A stretch of DNA of 64,000 nt, taken from contig NZ_AZRL01000012.1 of assembly GCF_002895525.1 (NCBI RefSeq), forward strand, positions 62,001 through 126,000, given 5' to 3'. Made by a program: the position numbers and the translations under genes. Positions 24,251 to 33,865 of this stretch are shown piece by piece. The notes under the pieces are model-generated. The model was given only the letters and a program-made list of their open reading frames with translations. It made no database searches and was not told where the DNA came from. Positions within the stretch are counted from its first letter, which is position 1. Each line of letters starts with the position of its first letter. The DNA comes from Petrotoga olearia DSM 13574 (GTDB lineage: Bacteria; Thermotogota; Thermotogae; Petrotogales; Petrotogaceae).

Positions 24251-25333
24251 GTGGAAATAGGCATATTCGGCCTTCCGTTAACGGGTAAAACTACTATTTT
24301 TTCCCTTTTAACTGATTATAAAATAGAGGATAGTTATAAAAGAGAGGCTATAAAAAGAACGGCAATTATAAAAGATGAAAGAGTTAATTCTCTTGCACGT
24401 TTATTCAATCCTAAAAAGATTATCTTTGCTAGCTTAGATTTTATCGATATTCCAAGCTATGACCACAAAGGGGACCCCAAAGAAAAAACGAGAATTTTTC
24501 AGATGATACAAAATGTTGATGCCTTGCTTTTGGTTATAAGATCGTTTAAAAACCCCTCGGTACCTTGGCCTGAAAATGCTGATAATCCAATAAAACAACT
24601 AGAAATTTTGAAAACAGAACTAATTCTCAGAGATTTAGAAATTGTAGAAAATCGATTAGAGAGGCTTGAAACGCAAAAGAAAAAGACAAAGTTCTCAGTG
24701 ACAGAAGAAAATGAAGAAAAAATTTTGTTTAAAATAAAAGAAGTTTTAGAGGACGAGGTTTTCGTTTCCAAAATGGACTTGACCGAGGAAGAAAAAAAAT
24801 TAGTTGGTTCTTTAGCTTTATTCACTTTAAAACCCATTATCGTATGTGTCAATGTCGACGATGACCAATTTACAAAAGATAGCTACGAATATAAGGAACC
24901 GGTAGTCGAAGAATGTAAAAAACAGAATTTTGCGTATATTGAAATAGATGGAAAAATAGAAGTAGAAATAAACGAGCTAGAGAATGAAGAAGAAAAAAGA
25001 TTATTCCTGGAAGATTTATCAATTAAAGAACCTGGTGTTGAAAGATTAGCAAAAATTGTGTATAATCATGTTGGACTAATTTCCTTTTTCACCGTAGGAA
25101 AAGACGAGGTAAGAGCATGGACAGTAAAAAAAGGCAGTACAATGAAGGAAGCTGCCGGGAAAATACATTCTGATTTTGAAAAGAATTTCATTCGCGCAGA
25201 GGTTATGAAATACGAGGATTTAATTAAATACGGAAGCGAAGAAGAAGTAAAAGAACAAGGACTTTGGAGATTAGCTGGAAAAGATGAAATATTGGAAGAT
25301 GGAGAAATATTAAACATTAGAGCTAATGCTTGA
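24251..25333 (+). CDS. Divergent YchF/OLA1-like GTPase
   Basis: A 360-residue TRAFAC-class GTPase close to YchF: a G domain with a coiled-coil insertion (about 110-150, LEIVENRLERLETQKKKTKF) and a C-terminal TGS domain (DEVRAWTVKKGSTMKEAAGKIHSD) ending ILEDGEILNIR. The G1 loop is GLPLTGKTT rather than the GLPNVGKST of ordinary YchF, and the G4 region reads CVNVDDD instead of NxxE. OLA1/YchF proteins often prefer ATP, and these changes could alter nucleotide choice further. GTG start after AGAGGTG. It may be a Thermotogota-specific paralogue. Confidence 0.75.
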   Translation: MEIGIFGLPLTGKTTIFSLLTDYKIEDSYKREAIKRTAIIKDERVNSLARLFNPKKIIFASLDFIDIPSYDHKGDPKEKTRIFQMIQNVDALLLVIRSFKNPSVPWPENADNPIKQLEILKTELILRDLEIVENRLERLETQKKKTKFSVTEENEEKILFKIKEVLEDEVFVSKMDLTEEEKKLVGSLALFTLKPIIVCVNVDDDQFTKDSYEYKEPVVEECKKQNFAYIEIDGKIEVEINELENEEEKRLFLEDLSIKEPGVERLAKIVYNHVGLISFFTVGKDEVRAWTVKKGSTMKEAAGKIHSDFEKNFIRAEVMKYEDLIKYGSEEEVKEQGLWRLAGKDEILEDGEILNIRANA

Positions 25334-25349
25334 TTTGAGGGGTGACCTA

Positions 25350-26336
25350 ATGATACTTGTCACAGGAGGAGCTGGGTACATAGGTTCTCATTTGGTCAAA
25401 AGGTTGCAAGATCAAAATAAAGAAGTAGTAGTTTTTGATAACTTTGAAAAAGGTCATAAGTGGGCTGTCAAAAATGTACAAGTCGTTGAAGGAGATCTTA
25501 GAAACGAAAAAGATATTGATTATGTATTTGAAAATTACAAAATAGATGAAGTATATCATTTCGCAGCTTTTTCATTGGTTGGTGAATCAATGAAAGAACC
25601 TTATAAATATTTTAAAAACAATATATGTGGGACATTGAACCTTCTGAACAGTATGCAAAAACACAAAAGTAGGTACATAGTTTTTTCTTCTACCGCTGCT
25701 GTTTATGGAGAACCAAAAGTAGTCCCCATCACTGAAGATCAACCTAAGAATCCTACAAACATCTATGGTCAATCAAAATTAATGGTTGAAGAAATACTAA
25801 ATTGGTATTCTAAACTTGATATTATAAAGTATGTAGCTTTAAGATATTTCAATGCCGCAGGGGCATATCATGATGGCAGTATTGGTGAAGCTCACGAACC
25901 GGAAACCCACTTGATCCCATTAGTTCTGGAAACAGCTTTAGGAAAAAGAGACAAGCTGTACGTTTATGGTGACGATTATCCAACCAAGGACGGAACACCC
26001 ATTAGAGACTATATCCATGTTATGGATTTGATAGAGGCCCACATTTTAGCTATGAAATGGATGAAGGAAAACGAAAAATCTGACGTTTTTAATTTAGGTA
26101 ACGGGCAAGGATTTTCCGTTTTAGAGGTTATTAAAGCATCCGAAAAAGTAACTTCAAAAAAAATAAATTACCAAGTAGTAGAAAGAAGACCTGGCGATCC
26201 TGCTGCTTTAATAGCTTCCTCAAAAAAAGCAGAGGAGATCCTAAACTGGCACCCTCAACACAAGGAATTAGAAAAGATAATATCCGACGCTTGGAATTGG
26301 CATAGAAATAAAGATAAAAAAGGATTAGGAGGATAA
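25350..26336 (+). CDS. galE: UDP-glucose 4-epimerase
   Basis: A 328-residue extended short-chain dehydrogenase with TGGAGYIGSH (5-14) for NAD, the STAAVYGEP and NIYGQSK catalytic segments (YxxxK), LRYFNAAGA, and RDYIHVMDLIEAH. It interconverts UDP-glucose and UDP-galactose. The frame opens upstream, inside the previous gene; ATG 25350 follows GAGGGGTG and is chosen because the protein begins directly at the Rossmann strand. galT lies at 59312, so the Leloir pathway is split over the genome. Confidence 0.92.
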   Translation: MILVTGGAGYIGSHLVKRLQDQNKEVVVFDNFEKGHKWAVKNVQVVEGDLRNEKDIDYVFENYKIDEVYHFAAFSLVGESMKEPYKYFKNNICGTLNLLNSMQKHKSRYIVFSSTAAVYGEPKVVPITEDQPKNPTNIYGQSKLMVEEILNWYSKLDIIKYVALRYFNAAGAYHDGSIGEAHEPETHLIPLVLETALGKRDKLYVYGDDYPTKDGTPIRDYIHVMDLIEAHILAMKWMKENEKSDVFNLGNGQGFSVLEVIKASEKVTSKKINYQVVERRPGDPAALIASSKKAEEILNWHPQHKELEKIISDAWNWHRNKDKKGLGG

Positions 26337-26339
26337 CAC

Positions 26340-26861
26340 ATGGAGACAGTAGAAATAAAAAAATGGATAAGAGACATACCAGATTTTCCAGAAAAAGGCG
26401 TTATATTTAGAGACATTACCCCACTTTTGAAAAATCCTGAAGTTTTTAAATATTCACTGAACAAAATCGTCGAATTGATAAAAGATTGGGATTTTGATTG
26501 CATTGTATCCCCTGAGTCAAGGGGATTTATATTCGCCACACCTTTAGCTTATATCATGGATAAAGAATTCGTTCCCATCAGAAAACCAGGAAAACTACCT
26601 TATAAAACTTATTCGATCTCTTACGAATTGGAATATGGTCAAACATCCCTGGAAATGCATGCTGACGCGATTGAAAAAGGTGAAAAAGTGATAGTTGTTG
26701 ATGATGTGTTAGCCACCGGAGGTACCACAAAAGCTATAAAAGAATTAATAGAAAGAGCTGGAGGGGAAACCGTTGGAGTTGTTTGTCTTGCCGAACTAAC
26801 CTATCTAAACCCAAGAGAAAATCTAAAAGATTTGGAAATTGCTAGTCTGATACGATATTGA
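26340..26861 (+). CDS. apt: Adenine phosphoribosyltransferase
   Basis: A 173-residue purine salvage enzyme converting adenine and PRPP to AMP. It has the Apt N-terminal segment IPDFPEKGVIFRDITPLL, ESRGFIFATPLAY and FVPIRKPGKLPY for the base side, and the PRPP loop VVDDVLATGGTTKA. Only three bases separate it from galE, and the ribosome site (TTAGGAGGATAAC) is in the end of galE. Length is normal. Confidence 0.94.
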   Translation: METVEIKKWIRDIPDFPEKGVIFRDITPLLKNPEVFKYSLNKIVELIKDWDFDCIVSPESRGFIFATPLAYIMDKEFVPIRKPGKLPYKTYSISYELEYGQTSLEMHADAIEKGEKVIVVDDVLATGGTTKAIKELIERAGGETVGVVCLAELTYLNPRENLKDLEIASLIRY

Positions 26862-26893
26862 AAGTATAATTTATGTAAAAAGGGGGAAAAAAG

Positions 26894-28267
26894 ATGAATG
26901 GAATAAAATTTGATTTCTCAAATGTTATTCATCCCAATATAGAAAATGGATTAACGGAAGAAGAAATAAACCAACACGCCAATAGAATTCAAGATATTGT
27001 GGAAATGATAAAACAAAAAAATCCTGGCTTTTTGAGTCTACCTTTCACAAGGGTTTACATAGATAGAGTTTTGGATTTAAAAACGTGGATACAAAGTTTT
27101 GAAAGTGTTGTAGTTTTAGGAATAGGCGGTTCAGCATTAGGAAATCAAGCACTGCAAACAGCGCTCAATCCATTGAATTATAACGTTTTATCTAAAGAAA
27201 TAAGAAAAACTCCTAAAATCTATATTCTCGATAATGTTGACCCTGATTTTATAGCATCGGTATTGGATCAAATCGATCCAAGGACTACTTTGTTCAATGT
27301 TATATCAAAATCCGGTACAACAGCCGAAGCCATGGCAAATTATTTGGTTGCAAGAGGAATAGTAGAAGGATTTGGATTAGACCCAAAAAAACATTTTCTA
27401 TTCACCACCGACCCAGAAAAAGGCATATTGAAAAAAATAGCTGAAGAAGAAGGAATAAAAACCTTAGATATACCCCCTTCAATTGGTGGCAGGTTCAGTG
27501 TTTTGACCCCTGTTGGTCTTTTATCAGCTTTGGCAAGCGGAATAGATATAATTGATCTATACAACGGTGCCAAAGAAATGCACAAAAGGGTTACCAATCC
27601 AAATATTTGGGAAAATCCTGCGGCTTTTAACGCCTTAGTTCATTATCTATATTACCAGAAAGGTTACAATATTTCCGTGATGATGTCATACTCAAACAAA
27701 TTGTTTCTACTAGCTGATTGGTACAGACAATTATGGGCAGAAAGCCTTGGGAAAAAATACAATTTAAAAGGTGAAATCGTGAACCTTGGGCAAACTCCAA
27801 TAAAAGCATTAGGAACCACTGACCAACATTCTCAAGTTCAACTATACAATGAAGGACCTTACGATAAGGTAATTACTTTCATACAGCTAGAAAATTTCGA
27901 AAGAAACATAAAAATCCCTAATATACACTGCGATCTTCCCGAGCTAGCTTATCTAGGAGGTAAAAACCTTTCAGCCCTTTTAAATACAGAATTAGCTGGT
28001 ACTGAATACGCTTTAACAGAAAACAATAGACCAAATCTAAAAGTTATTTTCCCTCAGATCAATCCCTTCAATGTGGGGCAATTCATATTCGCATATGAAT
28101 TTCAAACAGCAGTGATGGGAAGTCTATTAGAGATAAATCCCTATGACCAACCCGGTGTTGAATTAGGTAAAAAGGTTACTTATGCTATGATGGGAAGGAA
28201 AGGATACGAAGATTTCAAAATTGAGGTAGAAAACAAACTTAAAAACAAAAAACAGGTAACGATGTAA
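26894..28267 (+). CDS. pgi: Glucose-6-phosphate isomerase
   Basis: A 457-residue cytosolic enzyme of glycolysis, of the shorter bacterial type. It has [15 protein letters not shown], the sugar-phosphate loop [26 protein letters not shown], the catalytic segment around [12 protein letters not shown], and a C-terminal helix ending with the catalytic Lys region [12 protein letters not shown]. Good AAGGGGGAAA ribosome site. coaE starts three bases after its stop. Confidence 0.94.
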   Translation: MNGIKFDFSNVIHPNIENGLTEEEINQHANRIQDIVEMIKQKNPGFLSLPFTRVYIDRVLDLKTWIQSFESVVVLGIGGSALGNQALQTALNPLNYNVLSKEIRKTPKIYILDNVDPDFIASVLDQIDPRTTLFNVISKSGTTAEAMANYLVARGIVEGFGLDPKKHFLFTTDPEKGILKKIAEEEGIKTLDIPPSIGGRFSVLTPVGLLSALASGIDIIDLYNGAKEMHKRVTNPNIWENPAAFNALVHYLYYQKGYNISVMMSYSNKLFLLADWYRQLWAESLGKKYNLKGEIVNLGQTPIKALGTTDQHSQVQLYNEGPYDKVITFIQLENFERNIKIPNIHCDLPELAYLGGKNLSALLNTELAGTEYALTENNRPNLKVIFPQINPFNVGQFIFAYEFQTAVMGSLLEINPYDQPGVELGKKVTYAMMGRKGYEDFKIEVENKLKNKKQVTM

Positions 28268-28269
28268 AA

Positions 28270-28851
28270 ATGGTAATAGGAATTACAGGCCCTGCTGGAT
28301 CTGGAAAAAGCACTGTATCAAAGATAATAAAAAAAATATGCGAAGATAAGGCATCCATAATCGATGTGGATAGGTTAGGACATGAGGTCTTAACCTATTT
28401 TTTTATCAAAGAGAAATTGAAAGAAATTTTTGGAGAAGAAATATTCGATGATGATAACAACATTTCTAGATCCAAACTTGGAGAAATAGTTTTTTCAAAT
28501 AAGGAAAAGTTAGAATTGTTGAATCAGATTGTCCATCCAGAAATTCTTAAAAAAACTGAACAAATACTGAAAAAAATTTCAAATAAAAATGATATAATAA
28601 TGGTAGATGCGGCTTTGCTTTTCAAAATAGGATTGGACAAATTATGCGATAAAATTATCTACGTAGATGCCCCAGAAGAATTACGTATTAAAAGGCTGTC
28701 AGAAAATCGCGGTATCCCCTTGGAGAAAGCAAAAAACATCGTTAAATCTCAAGAATACATAAACTCTGAGCGTTGTGATTTTAAAATATTGAATATTGGT
28801 AATTTTGATAAATTGTACAAAGAAACAGAAAAAATTATTCAAAACTTATGA
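28270..28851 (+). CDS. coaE: Dephospho-CoA kinase
   Basis: A 193-residue P-loop kinase for the last step of coenzyme A synthesis. Walker A is GPAGSGKSTVS (about 6-16), followed by IIDVDRLGHEVL, the substrate segment with LNQIVHPEIL, VDAALLFKIGLDKLCD, and the lid with RIKRLSENRGIPLEKA. The length is right. No ribosome site is seen beyond the end of pgi, so translation is probably coupled to it. Confidence 0.9.
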   Translation: MVIGITGPAGSGKSTVSKIIKKICEDKASIIDVDRLGHEVLTYFFIKEKLKEIFGEEIFDDDNNISRSKLGEIVFSNKEKLELLNQIVHPEILKKTEQILKKISNKNDIIMVDAALLFKIGLDKLCDKIIYVDAPEELRIKRLSENRGIPLEKAKNIVKSQEYINSERCDFKILNIGNFDKLYKETEKIIQNL

Positions 28852-28864
28852 GGAGGTGTTTGGA

Positions 28865-30154
28865 ATGAAGAAAGTTGTTTCTATTCTTCTTACGGTTTTA
28901 CTTGTTTCTTTTGCTTTTTCTCAAGTCGAAATTGAGTTTTGGCACGCGATGGGTGGGCAACTGGGAGAGACGTTGAACTCCTTAGTCGATACCTTTAATA
29001 GAGAAAACCCGAATGTTCACGTGTCAGCCATCTATGTGGGAAACTACAGTGCTTTAAACCAAAAGTTACTTTCTACAATCACTGCCTACTCTCAAGGAAG
29101 TACTACAGACCTTCCAACTTTATCTCAAGCCTATGCGAACTGGACTGCAATGTACCTATTTTCTGGTGTAGTGGAGTCACTTAATAAATATATTGAAAAT
29201 GATTCTGAGTTTAAAGGTGCTTGGAATAATCAAATATTCCCAGTTCTAAAAGATTTAGTTACTTGGGGAGACACAGTATACGGAATTCCATTCAACAAAT
29301 CTGTTTATGTTTATTATTATAACCCGGATCTCTTTGACCTATTTGGAGTTAATCCTCCCAAAACCATGGATGAATTGTTTGAAGTAAGTGAACTTTTAAC
29401 AATGGATCTGGACATGGATGGAGAAATCGATCAATACGGATTAGGTGCGAGAAACTTTATCGACGATTTTCAAATATTTTTATATGCACATAACGTAACA
29501 TTTTTAGAATACGTTGGCGATGGTAAATACAAAATTGTTTTACCTGAAGAAGAAACAAAAGAAGTTTTAAGATACATAAAGAACCTGAAAGATTCTGGAT
29601 ACGCTTTGTTCCAAAACGCATATTTGGATCCCCAGTTTGGCTCTGGAGAAATAGCTGCATACATGGGAACGGTTGCAGGTTTAACTTATGCTGAACAATC
29701 CTCCAGAGGAAAGCATGGGGTTGCTTGGGCTCCATTACCTTCTGTAGATGGTGTCTCGCACTCACCTATAGCTGGAACAGATTTGATAATGTTTAATTGG
29801 GTAAGCCAAGAGCAAAAGGATGCAGCATGGAGATTCTTGAAATTTTTGATGGATCCCGTTAACGTTGCATATTGGTCAATAAATACCGGATATGTTCCAA
29901 TAAGAAGAGATGTTGAAGAAGTTCCACAGTGGAAAACTTATACGGCTACAGATGATAAACCAACTATTGCACTTAAAGAATTAGAAACCGCTATCCCAGA
30001 TCCAAAACCAGCAGCATGGAACAATATAAGAAATGATATCAGCACAGTATTTGCCAACTTCCTAAACGACATGACGACTGTTGACGAGACTTACGAAGCC
30101 ATCGTGAATACTTTAGAAACAGGATTAAAGGAGACAGGTGAATACGCTGAATAA
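28865..30154 (+). CDS. Extracellular solute-binding protein, UgpB-like (glycerol-3-phosphate/sugar)
   Basis: A 429-residue secreted binding protein. Signal peptide about 1-19 (KKVVSILLTVLLVSFAFS), then EIEFWHAMGGQLGETLNSLV, the UgpB-type N-terminus, YVGNYSALNQKLLSTI, and the cluster-1 solute-binding fold to the end; AGTDLIMFNWVSQEQKDAAW is typical of this class. It should feed an ABC importer for glycerol phosphate, phosphodiesters or a sugar, but no permease or ATPase gene is next to it. The frame opens earlier inside coaE; ATG 28865 with GAGGAGGTG is the true start. A terminator follows. Confidence 0.85.
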   Translation: MKKVVSILLTVLLVSFAFSQVEIEFWHAMGGQLGETLNSLVDTFNRENPNVHVSAIYVGNYSALNQKLLSTITAYSQGSTTDLPTLSQAYANWTAMYLFSGVVESLNKYIENDSEFKGAWNNQIFPVLKDLVTWGDTVYGIPFNKSVYVYYYNPDLFDLFGVNPPKTMDELFEVSELLTMDLDMDGEIDQYGLGARNFIDDFQIFLYAHNVTFLEYVGDGKYKIVLPEEETKEVLRYIKNLKDSGYALFQNAYLDPQFGSGEIAAYMGTVAGLTYAEQSSRGKHGVAWAPLPSVDGVSHSPIAGTDLIMFNWVSQEQKDAAWRFLKFLMDPVNVAYWSINTGYVPIRRDVEEVPQWKTYTATDDKPTIALKELETAIPDPKPAAWNNIRNDISTVFANFLNDMTTVDETYEAIVNTLETGLKETGEYAE

Positions 30155-30169
30155 TCAGTAATAATTATA

Positions 30170-30207
30170 AAAACCCCAGGTAGGATCAAAACCTGGGGTT
30201 TTATTTT
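30170..30207 (+). terminator. Intrinsic terminator after the binding protein
   Basis: AAAACCCCAGGT (30170-30181) pairs with ACCTGGGGTTTT (30190-30201), then TTATTTT. Its tail runs into the 3' end of the convergent tRNA gene. Confidence 0.9.
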
Positions 30208-30281
30208 GGTGGAGTTGATGGGATTCGAACCCACGACCTTTGCCTTGCGAAGGCAACGCGCTCCCGCTGCGCTACAACCCC
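30207..30281 (-). tRNA. tRNA-Ala (anticodon CGC)
   Basis: A 75-base gene including an encoded CCA. The acceptor stem GGGGTTG pairs with CAACTCC and contains G3:U70, the alanine identity pair. The anticodon stem TTGCC/GGCAA closes the loop TTCGCAA, giving anticodon CGC for GCG codons. The T arm has the GTTCGAATC loop. All arms fold. Confidence 0.95.
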
Positions 30282-30315
30282 CTCTTCTTACATTATATCA
30301 AAATTCATCAAAGAA

Positions 30316-31011
30316 TTAAATTTCTTGTATAATTCCATCTCTAATTTGAATAATTCTATCGGCTCTTTTTGCAATATTCAAATCATGGGTAACTACCACA
30401 AGTGTTGTTCCCTTTTCTTTTCTTATCTCCTCCAACAGTTCTATTATTATTTCACCATTTTCGGTATCAAGATTTCCAGTTGGTTCGTCAGCCCATATAA
30501 CCTCTGGTGAATGTATTATAGCCCTTGCAATAGCAACTCTTTGTTGCTCTCCACCTGATAGCTCATAGGGGAATCGTTCTACTTTATTCTCAAGCTTAAC
30601 TTTCTTTAAAACTTCATAAGCCTTGTCCTTTGAGGTCTTGTTCTTTTCTCCTAAGATTAACAAAGGCAATTGGACATTTTCTAAAACCGTCAAAACAGGA
30701 ATTAGATTAAAAAATTGAAAAACAAAACCCATGTTTTTGGCCCTGAAGGAAGTTCGTTCTTCTTCTTTCAAATTTTGGAATGGAACCCCTTTAAAATAAA
30801 TCTCGCCTCTTGTAGGATTATCTATTGCAGAAAGGCAATTAAGTAAGGTCGTTTTACCTGAACCGGAAGGCCCTAATATACCAATAAATTCACCTTTTTT
30901 AATCGTTAAGGTAACGTTCTTTAAAGCCTCTACTTTTACCCTCTTATCGTTGTACACTTTGTACAATTCAATCGCTTTTATCAAAGCACTATTTTTACTC
31001 TCAACTTCCAT
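30316..31011 (-). CDS. ABC transporter ATPase, MacB/LolD type
   Basis: A 231-residue ATPase with Walker A GPSGSGKTT, Q-loop segment FVFQFFNLIPVLTVLENVQL, signature YELSGGEQQRVAIARA and Walker B VIWADEPTGNLDTENG, all of the MacB/LolD/FtsE family that couples to FtsX-fold permeases. It overlaps the stop of the permease gene (TAATG), so the two are made together. Substrate unknown; the family exports lipoproteins, peptides or drugs, or drives envelope work without transport. Confidence 0.9.
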   Translation of the reverse strand: MEVESKNSALIKAIELYKVYNDKRVKVEALKNVTLTIKKGEFIGILGPSGSGKTTLLNCLSAIDNPTRGEIYFKGVPFQNLKEEERTSFRAKNMGFVFQFFNLIPVLTVLENVQLPLLILGEKNKTSKDKAYEVLKKVKLENKVERFPYELSGGEQQRVAIARAIIHSPEVIWADEPTGNLDTENGEIIIELLEEIRKEKGTTLVVVTHDLNIAKRADRIIQIRDGIIQEI

Positions 31012-33611
31012 TATCCTATCTCCCTCAAACTGTCTGCTGGTGTGATTTTAGTTATCAAAAAAGAAGGTATCATCAAGGTTAGAAAAGTGACTAAATACAC
31101 CATTCCAACTATACCGATTACATTCAACAAAGGAAAATAAAAATCAACATTTCCTAAAAACTGAAAGATGGCGAAAATAATATCCTTTGCGACTAAGTAA
31201 CCTCCAACAAGACCTATGAAAGCTCCTACTGAAACAATGCTGAAATTTTCAATGAGAAGCCCCTTGGTTATATCTTTTGAGCTTGAACCGATTGCTCTTA
31301 GAGTTCCGATTATTCTTTGGCGAATTATGCATGATCTTACAGAGTACAGTGCCAGTCCTGAAAATCCACTAATCAATCCAAGATAAAGCATTCCAGTTGC
31401 TAGAGAAATTATACCATCAACCCCATTATAAATGTTTTGTAATTCCTCCTCTATAAAAATGGGGAAATCAAAAGTTGACATATATTTCTGTTTAATTTCA
31501 TCTATATTTTCTTTAGGCACATTCCCTAAAAGTATATCGATACTTTTCACACTATTAGGTTTAGAAATTATATTTGCTACATATTTTACAGGAATTGTAA
31601 TATCTTTTAAGTTAAAAAAACCAACGACATCGTAAGAAACATTAGATACTCCACCTAAGGGTGTAATAGAAGAAAGATTACCCTTCACGTACTCTGGAAT
31701 TTGTTCTTCATCACTAAATTTTCCATAAAGAACGGTATTTTTACTTTTCAGTTCCTCTCTCCAATCTGTTACTGTTTCCGATGGAATTATCGCCGATTCA
31801 AGAAAAGTATCGTCTACAAAAGCTATGATCTGTGAATCGAGAATGGCAATTTGAACCTTTGTTGGCTTTTCTATCCCTTCATAAACAGCTATATCATCAG
31901 AAAAAAATAGGTTTTTTATAGGATTTGATACAACCAAAAAATTATATCCAAATAATCCTTCTTGCATAGAAGTATCAACAAACCTAACCAAATTCGCTGG
32001 TATGGAAGAAATAACAATCAAACCAAAAATAATTATACCAAACATTAAAGAAAGCATTAAAACTCTAACTGGGAATCTTTCAACATACGAAAATCCCAAA
32101 AGAAAAGGAACACTCTTCTTTGAGGAAAACACTTTAGAAAACCTTTTTAAAATTGGAATTATAGAAGTAAAAAAAAGAACAACAATAACACCGAATAAAA
32201 AGGCTCTTTGAAAAATAAAATTAAAAGCTAACACTCCAGAAGAGAGACTAAAATATGTTTTACTAAGTATCATCAGAAAAATGGATAACCCAACATTAAA
32301 TAAAGGATTTTTCAATACAAATACTAATCCCAATGAAATTAGAATTAATCCCAGGATTTCAAACTCATTTGCAAATGAAATTAGCAGAAAACCTGATATA
32401 ATAAAAAGAATGGAAAACCACCCGTTAATACCATGAGGAACATATGCCTCCACATCTTTTTTCAAGGATTCTACGGGAGAATTGTTGGAAATATGTAACC
32501 CTTTAATCATAAAAATAAGCAGGGGTATTATAATACCTATTAAAAAGCCTAATATTATTGTTTGAAGACTTAATTCATAAGGAGCGATTGTAAAACTTCC
32601 CAAAGTTTCGAAAGTTAGACCTGATGCAATTTCACCAAGTTGATTTAATAGGACAGCTCCTATTTTCGCCCCCAAAACAACTCCTATTAGTGAAGATATC
32701 CCAAAATATAACAAAGCCTCCATAAAGAAAAGAAATAAGATCTTACCTCTTTTAAAACCTAAAATCCTTAAAATACCTACCGTTTTTTCTTGCTCGTTTG
32801 CAAAATTGTTCCCGAAAACGATAACTAATATTAAACCCGCCATTATTGAAAAAAAACTAAAGGCAAGAACAATATACCCCAGAATTTCATTTGCAGGAGA
32901 ATTTAAAAAATCTTCTTTTATATTAATAATCTGCAGATTTGAAGGAATCGGAATATCAGAAATATGTACATTTTCAGATTCAACAAAATCCACATAAGCT
33001 TTTGAGGGAAAAACTGTATTCCCTTCGAAATCTGATACATTAACAAAAACCGATCCCGGATACTGTGCCATTTCTCCTCGATAATTCAAAAAACCATTCT
33101 CACCAACATGTGAAATCTCTAAATTCTTTGAACCCCCTGGCATGTGAATTATAATGGTTTCTCCTTCATCAATTCCACTTTCTTTTGCTATCTCTTTAGA
33201 TACAACTACTTTACCAGGGCTTATATCAATATTTTGACCAACAAAGTTTGAAAGATCTTCTCCTTTAACCGCAACAACCAGAACTTCTAAAAAACGTCCA
33301 TTATGCTCTATTCTTCCCAAACTTTCTGAAACCGGTAGAATATTCTTTATTTTGGGATCGCTTTTTATATCGTCTAAAATCATTTGTGACAAGGGAAAAG
33401 AGAAAAATAATGATGTCCTGTTATTAACAATAAAAGCATCTGCTTGACCAAAATTAACTTCCACTTGAGTTTTCCTATAAGAAACTATCGAATCATTAAG
33501 CGAAAGAGAAGAAACAGTTAACAAAGAAGGAATGATAGCCCCCAACACTAACAAAATGCTCACTTGCCATCTTTTTAAAAAATTGCGAAGGGCGAATTTC
33601 CAAAAAAACAC
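31011..33611 (-). CDS. ABC permease with two FtsX domains
   Basis: An 866-residue membrane protein. It has an N-terminal helix, a large extracytoplasmic domain (about 50-240), a first FtsX domain with three helices (about 250-380), a group of central helices, a second external domain and a second FtsX domain at the end, which finishes with LVTFLTLMIPSFLITKITPA. This is the fused arrangement of large MacB/YbbP-type permeases. The frame opens at TTG 33641, but GTG 33611 has GGGAG eight bases before it while the TTG has no site; I used the GTG. The downstream ATPase gene is its partner. Confidence 0.83.
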   Translation of the reverse strand: MFFWKFALRNFLKRWQVSILLVLGAIIPSLLTVSSLSLNDSIVSYRKTQVEVNFGQADAFIVNNRTSLFFSFPLSQMILDDIKSDPKIKNILPVSESLGRIEHNGRFLEVLVVAVKGEDLSNFVGQNIDISPGKVVVSKEIAKESGIDEGETIIIHMPGGSKNLEISHVGENGFLNYRGEMAQYPGSVFVNVSDFEGNTVFPSKAYVDFVESENVHISDIPIPSNLQIINIKEDFLNSPANEILGYIVLAFSFFSIMAGLILVIVFGNNFANEQEKTVGILRILGFKRGKILFLFFMEALLYFGISSLIGVVLGAKIGAVLLNQLGEIASGLTFETLGSFTIAPYELSLQTIILGFLIGIIIPLLIFMIKGLHISNNSPVESLKKDVEAYVPHGINGWFSILFIISGFLLISFANEFEILGLILISLGLVFVLKNPLFNVGLSIFLMILSKTYFSLSSGVLAFNFIFQRAFLFGVIVVLFFTSIIPILKRFSKVFSSKKSVPFLLGFSYVERFPVRVLMLSLMFGIIIFGLIVISSIPANLVRFVDTSMQEGLFGYNFLVVSNPIKNLFFSDDIAVYEGIEKPTKVQIAILDSQIIAFVDDTFLESAIIPSETVTDWREELKSKNTVLYGKFSDEEQIPEYVKGNLSSITPLGGVSNVSYDVVGFFNLKDITIPVKYVANIISKPNSVKSIDILLGNVPKENIDEIKQKYMSTFDFPIFIEEELQNIYNGVDGIISLATGMLYLGLISGFSGLALYSVRSCIIRQRIIGTLRAIGSSSKDITKGLLIENFSIVSVGAFIGLVGGYLVAKDIIFAIFQFLGNVDFYFPLLNVIGIVGMVYLVTFLTLMIPSFLITKITPADSLREIG

Positions 33612-33798
33612 TAAACCATCTCCCAAATGTGCGTTATTCAATGTCCAATGTTATTTTATCAAATTACTTTAAAAAATACTATAGTTTAACAAAAAATATA
33701 TCAAAATTCACTACATTCTAAAATGAATTCGTGAGCTCAAGAAAGTTCTTTATATAAAAATAATAAAAAAAAGAAAATTAACCTTCAAAAAAATTCGA

Positions 33799-33804
33799 TA
33801 TAAT
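33799..33804 (+). promoter_or_regulatory. -10 box of htpG
   Basis: TATAAT 62 bp before ATG 33866, in a very A/T-rich region; the -35 is weak. Transcription would start near 33811, which rules out the earlier frame opening at 33809. Confidence 0.5.
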
Positions 33805-33865
33805 TTTTTTGGTTAGAGTTTCTAAAGACACTAAGAGTCTAAAAAACGGGAGGAGAAAGACAAAA

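Noticed and set aside
33612-33641. TTG 33641 as start of the large ABC permease
   Set aside because: No ribosome site before it; GTG 33611 has GGGAG at the right distance.
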